From the NCBI RefSeq assembly GCF_038002165.1, contig NZ_JBBOBR010000001.1, positions 3,720,001-3,784,000 on the forward strand: 64,000 bases of DNA, read 5' to 3'. The position numbers and the translations under genes are program-made. Source of the stretch: Cytobacillus sp. FSL H8-0458 (GTDB taxonomy: Bacteria; Bacillota; Bacilli; Bacillales; Cytobacillaceae). Below the pieces are notes generated by a model. That model saw nothing but the letters and a program-made list of their open reading frames with translations, did not search any database and had not been told where the DNA came from. Shown piece after piece: positions 34,680 through 42,428 of the stretch; position 1 is the stretch's first letter; each line of letters opens with the position of its first letter.

Positions 34680-35513
34680 CTAACTAGCAGACCCTTCCTC
34701 AATCACCTCTATTGCCCACCTGATTCCTTCTTCCACCTCTTCTTCCGGAGGGTTCGTGTGTGGTGTGTACTCCATGACAAAAAATACATCCTCACATTCC
34801 TTTGCTAAAAGATCCATCAGCTTCTTAATTTTATGATGACTGCCATCATTCTCATGAGATGGATGCACAGGCACCCAAATATATTTATCACCCTGGTATT
34901 CAACATTATGTAAATGAACGACTTTCACAAACTCGGTCCATTTTTCTATATAATTTATGGCCTTCCCGCCTGCGGCCATTATATAATCCCCGATATCAAT
35001 ACATAGGCCTAGTCCGTATTTCCTCCATGTCTCTACAGAAAAACAGTCAAGATATTGAATTCCTGCGGGCGATTGCTTGAATCCCAATTTAGGTTCACAC
35101 ACAATCATAATCCCATATTTTCTCTGAAGAGCACTGAGTTTCTTGAGTCCCTCCTCAATGATCTCTGCCGGGTACCCACTTGTTTCCTTTTTAAAGTAAG
35201 GAAAGTGCACCAATATGTATTCAGCCCTAAGCCGGGACACCCTTTCTACTTCCTCCTCAAACTGGATCCATGCTTCCTCTGGATTCATACTGACCTTTTC
35301 CAGCAGATCGTATTTGCTTTTTCCCCGGAAAAGAGGCGAATGAAGACCAAAGCTTTTGTTTGTTTTGCCCAGTAATTCAATAAAGCTATGAAAGGATTCT
35401 TCATCTTGAAATTCGCCTATCTCAATATGCGGCAAATAACTTTTAAAAAGTTTATGAAACAGCTTGCTGTCTGACAAAATGACGCTTCCCGATAACCCTA
35501 TTCGATGGACCAT
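34680..35513 (-). CDS. Xylose-isomerase-like TIM-barrel protein
   Basis: A 277-residue protein of the sugar-phosphate isomerase/AP endonuclease 2 fold. Metal-site-like blocks are YILVHFPYFK, IMIVCEPKLGF, GLCIDIGDY, VVHLHNVEY and FVMEYTPH. Substrate is unknown. The start at 35513 follows GAGGGGAGAT; the frame is open about 65 codons upstream, but that extension is low-complexity and lacks a ribosome binding site. It is a single gene between unrelated neighbours. It is only distantly similar to AsbF in this window and there is no reason to give it the same function. Confidence 0.75.
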   Translation of the reverse strand: MVHRIGLSGSVILSDSKLFHKLFKSYLPHIEIGEFQDEESFHSFIELLGKTNKSFGLHSPLFRGKSKYDLLEKVSMNPEEAWIQFEEEVERVSRLRAEYILVHFPYFKKETSGYPAEIIEEGLKKLSALQRKYGIMIVCEPKLGFKQSPAGIQYLDCFSVETWRKYGLGLCIDIGDYIMAAGGKAINYIEKWTEFVKVVHLHNVEYQGDKYIWVPVHPSHENDGSHHKIKKLMDLLAKECEDVFFVMEYTPHTNPPEEEVEEGIRWAIEVIEEGSAS

Positions 35514-35616
35514 GATATCTCCCCTCATACGCATTCTTATATCAATCTTATCATAACCCATGTAACTTATTGGAAAATCACACCGTCTAATCATTAAAAT
35601 ACAAGAGGAGACTTTT

Positions 35617-36323
35617 ATGATTAGAAAAGTGTTGGCTTCCATAATCGGAGTACTGTTATTATTCATTCTTTTTTTCCGGAGCGGAATCATTTTGGATTCC
35701 ACCGGCATTCATTTTGGAAACCCTTTTGCAAAGAAAGTTGTGGTGCCTTCTGATTACTCACAGGCTGATTTAAATCAAAACGGCATTGCTGAACCACTTG
35801 ATATGGTCCTGACAGCCAGAAAAGAAGTGGAACAGCGCACTCCATATAAAAGTGCTTACTATGCGGGAGGCTATCCGCCCGATGGCGAAGGTGTCTGTAC
35901 AGATGTGATTTGGAGGGGTTTCCAGGGGGCTGATGTAACCATAAAGGATCTTATTGATCAGGATATCGCTGAGAATACGGACTTGTATTCAAGAGTCCAG
36001 GGCAAGCCGGATCCGAACATTGATTTCAGGAGGTGCCAAACCAGAATGTCTTTTTTAGCCGCTTCGCAAAGTCATTAACAACAGACCTGATTCCAGGAGA
36101 TGTTAAGAACCTTCAGCAATGGCAGCCGGGTGACATTGTGGTTTTCCTTTCTCCTAAATTCGACCATGTGGCAATCATATCTGATAAACGGACGAAAGAT
36201 GGCATTCCATACGTTATACATAACTCCACACCATTTGCAGCAGAAGTAAAACTATCTTCTTTTAAGACTCCCATTACCGCTCACTACAGATGGGATTTTG
36301 AAAAAACGCCTGCACTGCCATAA
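35617..36323 (+). pseudogene. DUF1287 protein with a frameshift
   Basis: The first frame (35617-36078) gives a signal-anchored protein with GVCTDVIWRGFQGADVTIKDLIDQDI and stops matching at DFRR; the +2 frame continues VPNQNVFFSRFAKSL, GDIVVF, FDHVAIISDKR and YVIHNS to 36323. Together they form a full DUF1287 domain, an NlpC/P60-like fold with Cys and His as plausible active-site residues (Cys in GVCTDV, His in FDHVAI). One missing G in the AGGAGG(G)TG run near 36035 explains the break. The ribosome binding site AAGAGGAGA at the start is intact. It may be a recent inactivation or a sequencing error in a G run. Confidence 0.85.
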
Positions 36324-36342
36324 AGCAGATGCAGGCGTTTTT
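36302..36342. terminator. Bidirectional terminator between DUF1287 gene and tenA
   Basis: AAAAACGCCTGCA and TGCAGGCGTTTTT are perfect 13-base arms with a loop of about 15 bases. Confidence 0.88.
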
Positions 36343-36343
36343 C

Positions 36344-37036
36344 TTATTTTACTACTGCTGCAGGATTGCCCGCCGGCCACTCTTCGCAGGTATAAGCCAT
36401 CTCCCAGAAGCCAAGCTCCAGCTGGCAGCTTTTTCGGAAAGCATCCTTCATTCGCTGCCTATCTTCCGGTGATGCCGCATCAGCAAGCTCATCCAAACGG
36501 TTTCTCATATTCATGGTCACAGCTTCGACTCTAAGATTTGCATAAAAAGAGATCCACGGATAAAACGGATGGTTCTCATCTGGCTCATATTGCTTCATGA
36601 GCTCAAGCCCAATTTCCCAATAAGTCCATGGACAAGGCAATAATGCAGCTAGGATTTCACCCATGCCGCCTGTGTGGGCATGATACATCATATGCTTTAC
36701 ATAATGATCAGCTGTTGGCGGGAGCGGATATCCCTGCAATGCTTCGTAATCCACGCCAATCTGCTGGCAAAAATTATGATGGGGATGCACTTCGCTGTTC
36801 AATACGAATTCTATTTGCTGATTAAAATAAGCAATATCCTTTCGCTCTGCAGACTTTGAAATGGCAATCCCATAAATATGCATGAACGCATTCAAATACT
36901 CAAAATCTGCTTTAATGTAATGGGCCAGTGCCTCTTTCGGCACATCCCCTCTCCCGATCCCCTGGACAAACGGGTGCTCAAATATCAGTTTAAACAAATC
37001 TTCATTTTCCTTGCGCAGAATCTCTGAAAAAGTCAT
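36344..37036 (-). CDS. tenA: Aminopyrimidine aminohydrolase / thiaminase II
   Basis: A 230-residue TenA-family protein. The catalytic cysteine is in ILAALLPCPWTYWEIG near residue 134, and the C-terminal LGFWEMAY provides the proposed catalytic glutamate. TenA deaminates aminopyrimidine to HMP, salvaging thiamine degradation products. The start at 37036 is fixed by AAGGAGG ten bases upstream; 24 more open codons upstream run into the riboswitch region and are not used. A TPP riboswitch 73 bases upstream shows repression by thiamine pyrophosphate. Confidence 0.92.
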   Translation of the reverse strand: MTFSEILRKENEDLFKLIFEHPFVQGIGRGDVPKEALAHYIKADFEYLNAFMHIYGIAISKSAERKDIAYFNQQIEFVLNSEVHPHHNFCQQIGVDYEALQGYPLPPTADHYVKHMMYHAHTGGMGEILAALLPCPWTYWEIGLELMKQYEPDENHPFYPWISFYANLRVEAVTMNMRNRLDELADAASPEDRQRMKDAFRKSCQLELGFWEMAYTCEEWPAGNPAAVVK

Positions 37037-37108
37037 AAAAAATAGCCTCCTTATTAAATTCAGAAGCTGCCGGGGAAAAAGCATGAGGATATAGATTGAG
37101 GTCCTCAC

Positions 37109-37191
37109 CGCTTCCCTGCGCTGGAATTATCCAGATCAGGTTCCAAGGGACAAAGGAGAAAGCTCCTTATCTCAGCCGTAGCGCCCCTAGC
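37109..37191 (-). ncRNA. TPP riboswitch (THI box) of tenA
   Basis: On the minus strand the segment contains GGGGCGC, GGCTGAGATAAGGAG, GAACCTGATCTGGATAATTC and CCAGCGCAGGGAAGC, the conserved THI-box core. No U-tract terminator is visible between it and tenA, so control may be at translation initiation. Confidence 0.93.
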
Positions 37192-37221
37192 AGTTTTCTA
37201 ACGTTTTTTGTTTTTTACCAA

Positions 37222-37275
37222 TTTTTCACTTGTGGTTTTTCGCTCATAAATCGTAAATTTCGCTCATAAAGCCAG
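37222..37275. repeat. Short array of TTTCGCTCATAAA direct repeats
   Basis: Two clear copies of TTTCGCTCATAAA, spaced about 20 bases, and a weaker TTTTTCACTTGTGG unit before them. They resemble in form (TTT-N4-CG-N-ATAA) the arrays at 24800 and 51390 and lie behind the 3' end of thiW. Confidence 0.65.
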
Positions 37276-37334
37276 ATTGTTATGATGCTCTCCCCTAATC
37301 GGCTTACTTATCTTACTTCTCCAGCCCAAAATCA

Positions 37335-37823
37335 TCACATATTCTGAACCAAATTCTTCTCTTTAACCTTCGCTAACACCATCCAGCCTATCGTCGCACC
37401 GGCAATGCTGCTGACCAGAAACGGCGGCACAAAGAAGAATGCACCAGCTGCACTGCCCATAAGAAACTTTGCGAATGGAACGGCAAACAATGCACCGATT
37501 ATGCCGGTGCCCACCACCTCTCCAGCGGCAGCCCATATTTTCCGTCCGAACTTCAAATAAAGGACACCAGCCAAAAACGCACCGATCATGCCGCCTGGAA
37601 ACGCAAGCAGCGTCCCGAAACCAAGCAAATTACGCAGCAAAGCAATCATAAAAGCGACTGCTGCTGCAGGCAGGGGTCCAAGGGTCACCGCTGCCAATAC
37701 ATTTACCGCATGCTGGACCGGATAGGCCTTCGCTATACCAGCCGGGAACCAGAGTAAATGGGATCCCAGTGTCCCAATCGCCGTAAATAAAGCCATCGTA
37801 GTTAACAATCGGGTTCTGCTCAT
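37335..37823 (-). CDS. thiW: Thiamine-precursor ECF transporter S component ThiW
   Basis: A 162-residue membrane protein with about five or six helices. The sequence MALFTAIGTLGSHLLWFPAGIAKAYPVQHAVNVLAAVTLGP and LLRNLLGFGTLLAFPGGMIGAFLAGVLY match ThiW, the substrate-binding part of an energy-coupling-factor importer thought to bring in hydroxyethylthiazole. The shared EcfAA'T module is not here. ATG at 37823 follows GAAAGGAGG. A TPP riboswitch with its own terminator precedes it, and tenA lies next in the same direction. Confidence 0.9.
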   Translation of the reverse strand: MSRTRLLTTMALFTAIGTLGSHLLWFPAGIAKAYPVQHAVNVLAAVTLGPLPAAAVAFMIALLRNLLGFGTLLAFPGGMIGAFLAGVLYLKFGRKIWAAAGEVVGTGIIGALFAVPFAKFLMGSAAGAFFFVPPFLVSSIAGATIGWMVLAKVKEKNLVQNM

Positions 37824-37882
37824 CTAAACCTCCTTTCTAAAAGGGCAGCCTGATTGCTTATCAGGATAAGAAGTATGTATAC

Positions 37883-37917
37883 AAAAAATGCCAGATCCCC
37901 ACAAAGGACCCGGCATG
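37883..37917 (-). terminator. Riboswitch-controlled terminator upstream of thiW
   Basis: On the minus strand ATGCCGGGTCC pairs with GGATCTGGCAT and is followed by TTTTTT, 33 bases after the TPP aptamer, as expected for a transcriptional off-switch. Confidence 0.85.
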
Positions 37918-37949
37918 GTTTAAGTATATGAATCGACAATTGTCAAATC

Positions 37950-38047
37950 CTACTTCCCTCCGCTGGCATTAACCAGATCAGGTCCATAAGAGTCGGAAAG
38001 CTATAAGCGCTTTCCTCTCAGCCCGCACATTTCGGGGCACCCCTAGT
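37950..38047 (-). ncRNA. TPP riboswitch (THI box) of thiW
   Basis: On the minus strand CTAGGGGTGCCCC, GGGCTGAGAGGAAAG, GACCTGATCTGGTTAATGCC and AGCGGAGGGAAGTA form the THI-box core. A transcription terminator follows before thiW. Confidence 0.94.
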
Positions 38048-38123
38048 AGTTACATAGATATTTAATTTGATAAGCTGTCTCAAGCTTAACAAATTATCAC
38101 GGCACTGTCATCAATCTTTTAGC

Positions 38124-38507
38124 TTATAAACTTTTCTTGATGCACTGGATTAAGCGCTCTTCAATTTCTGCTGCGAAGCTTTGAACAGATTCGTCATTGA
38201 TTAGCTCAATCATACTAGTCGGCTTAGGCATCCCAATTTTCGTTTTGCCCTTGTCTTCATAGACGACAATTTTACAAGGCAGGAAGTAGCCGGCCATTTT
38301 ATTCTGTGTTAAAACGCGATGTGCTTCATCCGGATTACATACCTCTAACACATGGAATGCCTCGTTATATTCCAAGCCTTTTTCCTGCAGCTTCTCCTGA
38401 ACATTAAACTGCCATAGAACTCCGAACTTTTCGTCCTTCAGACTTCCTTCCAGTGAGAATATCGCTTCTTCAATTGATTTTTCGGTTTCAGCTGTGTAAT
38501 CGAACAT
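38124..38507 (-). CDS. DUF302-domain protein
   Basis: A 127-residue soluble protein made almost entirely of a DUF302 domain: LQEKGLEYNEAFHVLEVCNPDEAHRVLTQNKMAGYFLPCKIVVYED. Two cysteines (in EVCNP and LPCKI) fall at the positions typical of the family and could handle sulfur or copper. Function is unknown, but family members often sit in CsoR/CstR-controlled sulfur or metal operons. A matching operator-like palindrome lies 37 bases upstream. Start at 38507 follows AAAGGAGATGCAG. Confidence 0.85.
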   Translation of the reverse strand: MFDYTAETEKSIEEAIFSLEGSLKDEKFGVLWQFNVQEKLQEKGLEYNEAFHVLEVCNPDEAHRVLTQNKMAGYFLPCKIVVYEDKGKTKIGMPKPTSMIELINDESVQSFAAEIEERLIQCIKKSL

Positions 38508-38543
38508 GACTGCATCTCCTTTAGTATTGGCATATCAATTATG

Positions 38544-38560
38544 TACCCCTATAGGTATAC
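38544..38560. promoter_or_regulatory. CsoR/CstR-type operator before the DUF302 gene
   Basis: TACCCCTATAGGTATAC is a near-palindrome with the TACC-x-x-TATA-GGTA form typical of operators for CsoR/CstR-family repressors. No regulator gene of this family is in the window. Confidence 0.6.
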
Positions 38561-38611
38561 TATTAAACACATGCTCCGCTGTCAACAAGCCACGCTTTTT
38601 TTAAGAAAGCT

Positions 38612-39724
38612 TTATCGAATTAACTGCAGACCAGCAATATCCTTTAAGCTCCCCACCCCTGCCAGAGAAAGCGACACTTTTGTTTCTTCTATGAAGTTGG
38701 CAAGCACTTTTTCAACTCCATCCTGCCCGCCAACGGCCAAGCCGTACACATACGGCCGCCCCAGACAAACGGCGTCAGCTCCCAGTGCCAGAGCTTTAAC
38801 CACATCTGAACCTCGGCGAATGCCGCTGTCAAACAATACTGGAATCCGGCCTTTAACTTCCTTCGCAATCGGTTCAAGCGCATCAATCGCCGCAATCACT
38901 CCATCAAGCTGTCTGCCGCCATGATTGGAGACAATGATTCCGTCTATCCCTCTTTCAATGGCCAGCCTGGCATCTTCCGGGTGGAGGATGCCCTTTAATA
39001 AAATTGGCAGGCTGGTTTTCTCTTTTAATCTGGCAATATGCTCCCAGCTTAATGTTGGATGATGAATATTATCAAGGATCCCCTGTACGACATCGCCGTC
39101 CTGGAGAGACCCCATAAAGACTGGATCGCTTTCATAATTTGCTTTTCCATAGCCAAGCTTTAATGGGGAAAAATTGTTTCTTAAATCAGCTTCCCTCCAT
39201 CCCATCATCACCGTATCAACCGTTAACACAATTGCCTCATACCCTGCTTCCTCTGCACGGCGAACCATACTGAAGGATGCTTCTTCATAATTGGACCAAT
39301 ATAATTGGAACCATTTTGGACTCGAGCCTGTTGCCTTTGCGATTTCTTCAATGGAATAACTGGATACTGTGCTCTGGATAAAAGGAACTCCGAACGAAGC
39401 TGCCGCCCGGGCAGATGCCAGCTCACCCTCACTGTGTTCAAGCCGCTGCATTCCAATCGGCGCAAGGAATACTGGATAAGGATACGTTTCACCAAATAAA
39501 TTCACACTTATATCCGGCACTGAAACATCCCTCAGCATTCTCGGAACAATTGAGTATTTTGCAAAGGATTCGATATTCTTTTTCAACGTTTCTTCCCCGC
39601 CTGCTCCTGATTGGACATAGCCAAATCCGCCTGCTCCCATTACTTTCTCTGCTTCTTCTTCCAGTTCCTTAAATGAAATAGGAAAGTTCTCTGCGAAACT
39701 AATATTCTCTACTTTTGCCATCAT
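38612..39724 (-). CDS. FMN-dependent alpha-hydroxy-acid oxidizing enzyme (lactate oxidase / 2-monooxygenase-like)
   Basis: A 370-residue TIM-barrel flavoprotein of the glycolate oxidase family. The active-site segment VSNHGGRQLDG near residue 262 holds the catalytic His and substrate Arg; FDSGIRRGSDVVKALALGADAVCLGRPYVYG binds FMN phosphate, and WFQLYW near 138 is the usual substrate-side block. The likely reaction is oxidation of lactate or a similar 2-hydroxy acid with O2. Isopentenyl-diphosphate isomerase type 2 is less likely given the SNHGGRQ motif. Two adjacent ATGs at 39724 and 39721 could start it. It is a single gene. Confidence 0.88.
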   Translation of the reverse strand: MMAKVENISFAENFPISFKELEEEAEKVMGAGGFGYVQSGAGGEETLKKNIESFAKYSIVPRMLRDVSVPDISVNLFGETYPYPVFLAPIGMQRLEHSEGELASARAAASFGVPFIQSTVSSYSIEEIAKATGSSPKWFQLYWSNYEEASFSMVRRAEEAGYEAIVLTVDTVMMGWREADLRNNFSPLKLGYGKANYESDPVFMGSLQDGDVVQGILDNIHHPTLSWEHIARLKEKTSLPILLKGILHPEDARLAIERGIDGIIVSNHGGRQLDGVIAAIDALEPIAKEVKGRIPVLFDSGIRRGSDVVKALALGADAVCLGRPYVYGLAVGGQDGVEKVLANFIEETKVSLSLAGVGSLKDIAGLQLIR

Positions 39725-39894
39725 CCAGCCCCGCCTTTTTTTGAATTTATTGAAAATAATATCATCTTTTTAGGTTATTTGAAACCATGTAATAATTTTC
39801 GAGCCCCTCCTCTGCAAATTAGCCTCAATAAGCAGGGATTCCACAATAAATCGGGAATAACCATTTTAAACTTAATGAAATTGGAGTGTAGCAA

Positions 39895-40266
39895 ATGCTA
39901 ATCAAACAGCCTTTTGATGAGTTTCTGAAATTCCATTACGAAAGAATCAGTGAAAGCCATATGAAAGTCACTTTGCCCATCCAGCCGCTCTTTATTAACA
40001 GCGCCGGACTGGTGCATGGAGGGATCATTTCCACTCTGGCAGATGTAGCGATGGGGAATATTTTCGAGCCGGATGAAAACCAGATGCAATCCGTGGTCAC
40101 CGCTGATTTGAAGGTCAGTTTCTTAAAGGGGGCCACAGGTGAATATCTTGTTGCCGATGCTCACCTTCTGAAAAGAGGAAGAAGCCTCAGCCACACGGAT
40201 TGCCTGATTTATAACGATCAGGACCAGGTAGTTGCCAAAGCATCGGGGATTTTCGTTACTATTTAG
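39895..40266 (+). CDS. PaaI-like hotdog-fold thioesterase
   Basis: A 123-residue single hotdog domain. The core motif INSAGLVHGGIISTLADVAMGN, with the H-G-G and Asp that position the thioester, is near residues 38-59, and VTADLKVSFLKGATGE follows. It should hydrolyse acyl-CoA thioesters in the cytoplasm; substrate unknown. ATG at 39895 follows TTGGAGTGTAG. No operon partner. Confidence 0.85.
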   Translation: MLIKQPFDEFLKFHYERISESHMKVTLPIQPLFINSAGLVHGGIISTLADVAMGNIFEPDENQMQSVVTADLKVSFLKGATGEYLVADAHLLKRGRSLSHTDCLIYNDQDQVVAKASGIFVTI

Positions 40267-40275
40267 AGTGATTAA

Positions 40276-40316
40276 TCCTATCGTTGCCTGAATAGTTTCG
40301 CTGACAGCGATAGGAG
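40276..40316. terminator. Hairpin between the thioesterase and TVP38 genes
   Basis: CCTATCG and CGATAGG are perfect seven-base arms around a long loop of about 22 bases between convergent genes. There is no strong T-tract, so the terminator call is weak. Confidence 0.4.
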
Positions 40317-40323
40317 GAACCAT

Positions 40324-41055
40324 TTAAAGCTTACGGAAAATCCTAATAGCTTCTTTTCTTCTTTTATAAAAGTGAAAAACACTGTAAAATACTCCTATCG
40401 CAACCGAAACAACAAATAACAGCTGTAAGCCAGATAAAGATAGTGCATTGGCGAATGAAAGAGAGTAAGCCAGCAGCGAAGAAGTTGCTATTTTGGATAT
40501 AGACGCAATTCCCAGGAACCTTTTAAATGAAACACCACCCATTCCTGCTCCAACACAAATGATCTCATCCGGCAATATTGGAATAACAAAAAGCAGTACT
40601 AGTATGGTGTTTTCATTTCTCTCCATGTATTGTTGGTATTTGTCCAGATGCCGCTCCTTTATAAGCCTCGATACCAGCTTTAATCCCCCTATCCTTGCAA
40701 TCCAGAACATGACAATAATCCCCGAAAGTGTACCTGTGAATCCAAGAAAGGCAGCGGCACCAGGACCGAAAACGGCACTACCTGCAGGCAGTGTGACGGC
40801 TTCAGGAAGCGGCAAAAGTATGGGCTGTAAAAAGCAAATCAGGAAAAAGATGAGCTTTCCCTCCGCTTCATATTCCCTCAGTATACTCTCGAGCCCATAG
40901 GCATCATTCAGAACGAGTATCTTTGTTAAATAAAAGGTAATAAAAACGATTAACAGCAGACTGAACATATAAATCAGTGCCAGTCTGCTGTATTTCAATC
41001 GGGATAGCCTGCCTGCAGAAGTAAAGTAAAAATCCATCACTAATATGGCAGCCAT
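40324..41055 (-). CDS. TVP38/TMEM64-family (VTT domain) membrane protein
   Basis: A 243-residue protein with about six helices. The VTT motif LQPILLPLPEAVTLPAGSAVFGPGAAAFLGFTG near residue 85 and the second half VIPILPDEIICVGAGMGGVSFKRFLGIA are typical of the TVP38 branch of the DedA superfamily. It probably acts in lipid scrambling or carrier recycling. The start is uncertain: 41055 has only ACAGG upstream, and an ATG six codons further in is an alternative. A 33-residue membrane peptide gene ends 15 bases upstream, so the two may be co-translated. Confidence 0.82.
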   Translation of the reverse strand: MAAILVMDFYFTSAGRLSRLKYSRLALIYMFSLLLIVFITFYLTKILVLNDAYGLESILREYEAEGKLIFFLICFLQPILLPLPEAVTLPAGSAVFGPGAAAFLGFTGTLSGIIVMFWIARIGGLKLVSRLIKERHLDKYQQYMERNENTILVLLFVIPILPDEIICVGAGMGGVSFKRFLGIASISKIATSSLLAYSLSFANALSLSGLQLLFVVSVAIGVFYSVFHFYKRRKEAIRIFRKL

Positions 41056-41070
41056 GCCTGTTATAATAAC

Positions 41071-41172
41071 TCATTTATAAGCAGGCAAAAGTGTCGGCAT
41101 AAAATTAAACAATATATACAACGATATTAAAATGATAAGCCCATGCAAACTAACTTCAATTTTTCCATTCAT
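41071..41172 (-). CDS. 33-residue membrane peptide upstream of the TVP38 gene
   Basis: A short open frame begins MNGKIEVSLHGLIILISLYI and ends ...TLLPAYK. Residues 10-28 form one hydrophobic helix. The ATG at 41172 is preceded by AGAAGGGGAAAATG, a good ribosome binding site. It stops 15 bases before the TVP38-family gene, in the same direction. Possible roles are a small partner subunit or a leader peptide that couples translation. The protein was not recognised. Confidence 0.55.
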   Translation of the reverse strand: MNGKIEVSLHGLIILISLYILFNFMPTLLPAYK

Positions 41173-41275
41173 ACATTTTCCCCTTCTTGCTCTTCTTAAT
41201 TATAGTTTAAAAAAGAATACAAGAAGGATTAAGCTCCCTCAGCATTAAAATAATCTAAGGCTAGGGACTTAGATA

Positions 41276-41521
41276 AGAAAAGCGCAAGCGCCTTGCCCAC
41301 GAATGAACACAGACTAAGAACGCCACGTCCTGTGGCAACGTCTGCTTGACCCCCATCCTCCCAAAAGCTGCCGCTTTCGGTCGTGCGATGTTTATGCTGA
41401 CGAGGCCTTCCTTGTACTGGGGGCCTCATGCACGAGAAGAGCCTCACGGAAAGCGTCCTTTGCCTTTTTGGGAGGCTCGGCTTGTAACCTCGAGGGTGTA
41501 GGCGCTGGAGCTAGACAGTTA
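41276..41521. repeat. Structured intergenic repeat, long copy (Bacillus GCGCAAGCGCC...GGCGCTGGAGCTAGACA type)
   Basis: About 245 bases start with AAGAAAAGCGCAAGCGCC and end with GGCGCTGGAGCTAGACAGTT. The AGCGCC near the left end can pair with GGCGCT near the right end. An inner hairpin joins GAGCCTC to GAGGCTC around TCCTTTGCCTTTTTG. A second copy at 42429 shares both ends and this inner hairpin but lacks the middle 120 bases. A 72-codon open frame on the minus strand here is an artefact of the repeat. Confidence 0.8.
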
Positions 41522-41560
41522 TCGACGTTCAAAATTTTATACTTTCTTACCTTTTAAAAT

Positions 41561-41585
41561 AAGCAGGTATTATCCTGCTTTTTCT
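41561..41585 (-). terminator. Terminator behind the 45-residue gene
   Basis: AAGCAGG and CCTGCTT form a seven-base stem with a six-base loop; T-runs flank both sides. Confidence 0.75.
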
Positions 41586-41721
41586 AATACTCTATCTCAT
41601 CATAATCCTTAGGCTGCGGTACCGGCTGATCCCCCTTATATTTTCCAAACTCATTGACAAGCTCCCTCTCCTCTTTTGGACCTTGTGCCTGTTTTTTATT
41701 TTTCTCATCTCTTCTGGTCAT
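41584..41721 (-). CDS. 45-residue hydrophilic protein of unknown function
   Basis: The frame MTRRDEKNKKQAQGPKEERE... ends ...PVPQPKDYDEIEY. It is rich in charged residues with a basic start and acidic end, and probably disordered. The ATG at 41721 follows AAGGAAGGAGC, an excellent ribosome binding site, and a terminator overlaps its end, so it looks like a real monocistronic gene. I do not recognise it. Small spore or stress proteins of Bacillus often look like this, but nothing here proves that. Confidence 0.65.
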   Translation of the reverse strand: MTRRDEKNKKQAQGPKEERELVNEFGKYKGDQPVPQPKDYDEIEY

Positions 41722-41864
41722 TTCTTTTGCTCCTTCCTTATAGTTCTTTAAATTAATATGTGCTCATTATTATTATTTAAAGCATAATTTAGAAGGATTT
41801 TTCCTGAACTCTGTAAAATAGATAAAAACAGCACAATCAGATGATTAATAATAAGGAGATTCAC

Positions 41865-42413
41865 ATGTTAAAATTAGAACCTTTTACAGAAAAAGACTTC
41901 GATTTGCTCATCAGCTGGATTAGTACACCGGAATTATTGGTCCAGTGGAGCGGTGCTCATTTCAAATTCCCGCTAGATCATGAGCAGCTTGCTAAGTATA
42001 TACACTCTGCGAATCTGGAAACCAGCTCGGATTATATCTTCAAAGTTATGGCAAACGATGAAATCGTCGGTCATATTTGCCTTGGCAGAGTAGACCGTGT
42101 CAACGAAACCGCGAGGATGGGCAAGGTTTTCATCCGCCCCGCAGCACGGGGGAAAGGGTATGCTTCAGAAATGATTCATCTAATCCTGAACATAGCCTTC
42201 CAGGAGCTGAAATTAAATAGAATCAGTCTCGGGGTTTTTGATTTTAATTTGCCTGCTATTAAGATTTACCAGCAGGCAGGTTTTCAAATGGAAGGACTTC
42301 TCAGGCAGACCAATAAAGTTAAAAATGATTATTGGAACTTGATAGAAATGAGCATCCTGAAAGGAGAATGGCAAGCCAGCAACGGGCTCGCCGGTATTCA
42401 ATCAAACGTTTGA
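41865..42413 (+). CDS. GNAT acetyltransferase, RimJ/RimL type
   Basis: A 182-residue N-acetyltransferase. The acetyl-CoA loop is in VFIRPAARGKGYASEMIHLILNIAF (R-x-x-G-x-G/A form) near residue 100, followed by LNRISLGVFDFNLPAIKIYQQAGFQMEGLLRQ, both typical of the RimL group. Substrate unknown. The ATG at 41865 follows ATAAGGAGATT; upstream in-frame codons to 41841 are ignored. The last residues SNV and the stop codon lie inside the palindromic repeat at 42395, so the natural C-terminus may have been altered by it. Confidence 0.85.
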   Translation: MLKLEPFTEKDFDLLISWISTPELLVQWSGAHFKFPLDHEQLAKYIHSANLETSSDYIFKVMANDEIVGHICLGRVDRVNETARMGKVFIRPAARGKGYASEMIHLILNIAFQELKLNRISLGVFDFNLPAIKIYQQAGFQMEGLLRQTNKVKNDYWNLIEMSILKGEWQASNGLAGIQSNV

Positions 42414-42420
42414 TTGAATA
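42395..42420. repeat. Gene-end palindrome, perfect 26-bp copy
   Basis: The longest copy: the 20-bp core TCAATCAAACGTTTGATTGA is extended by three bases on each side. It supplies the final codons and TGA stop of the GNAT gene and lies eight bases before the second structured repeat. Confidence 0.87.
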
Positions 42421-42428
42421 GTGCTCAT

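Noticed and set aside
35514-35708. N-terminal extension of the TIM-barrel protein by 65 codons
   Set aside because: A strong ribosome binding site sits directly before the internal ATG at 35513; the extension is low in family-like sequence.
41229-41447. 72-codon open frame on the minus strand
   Set aside because: It lies inside the structured intergenic repeat, has no good ribosome binding site and is not kept in the second copy of the repeat.
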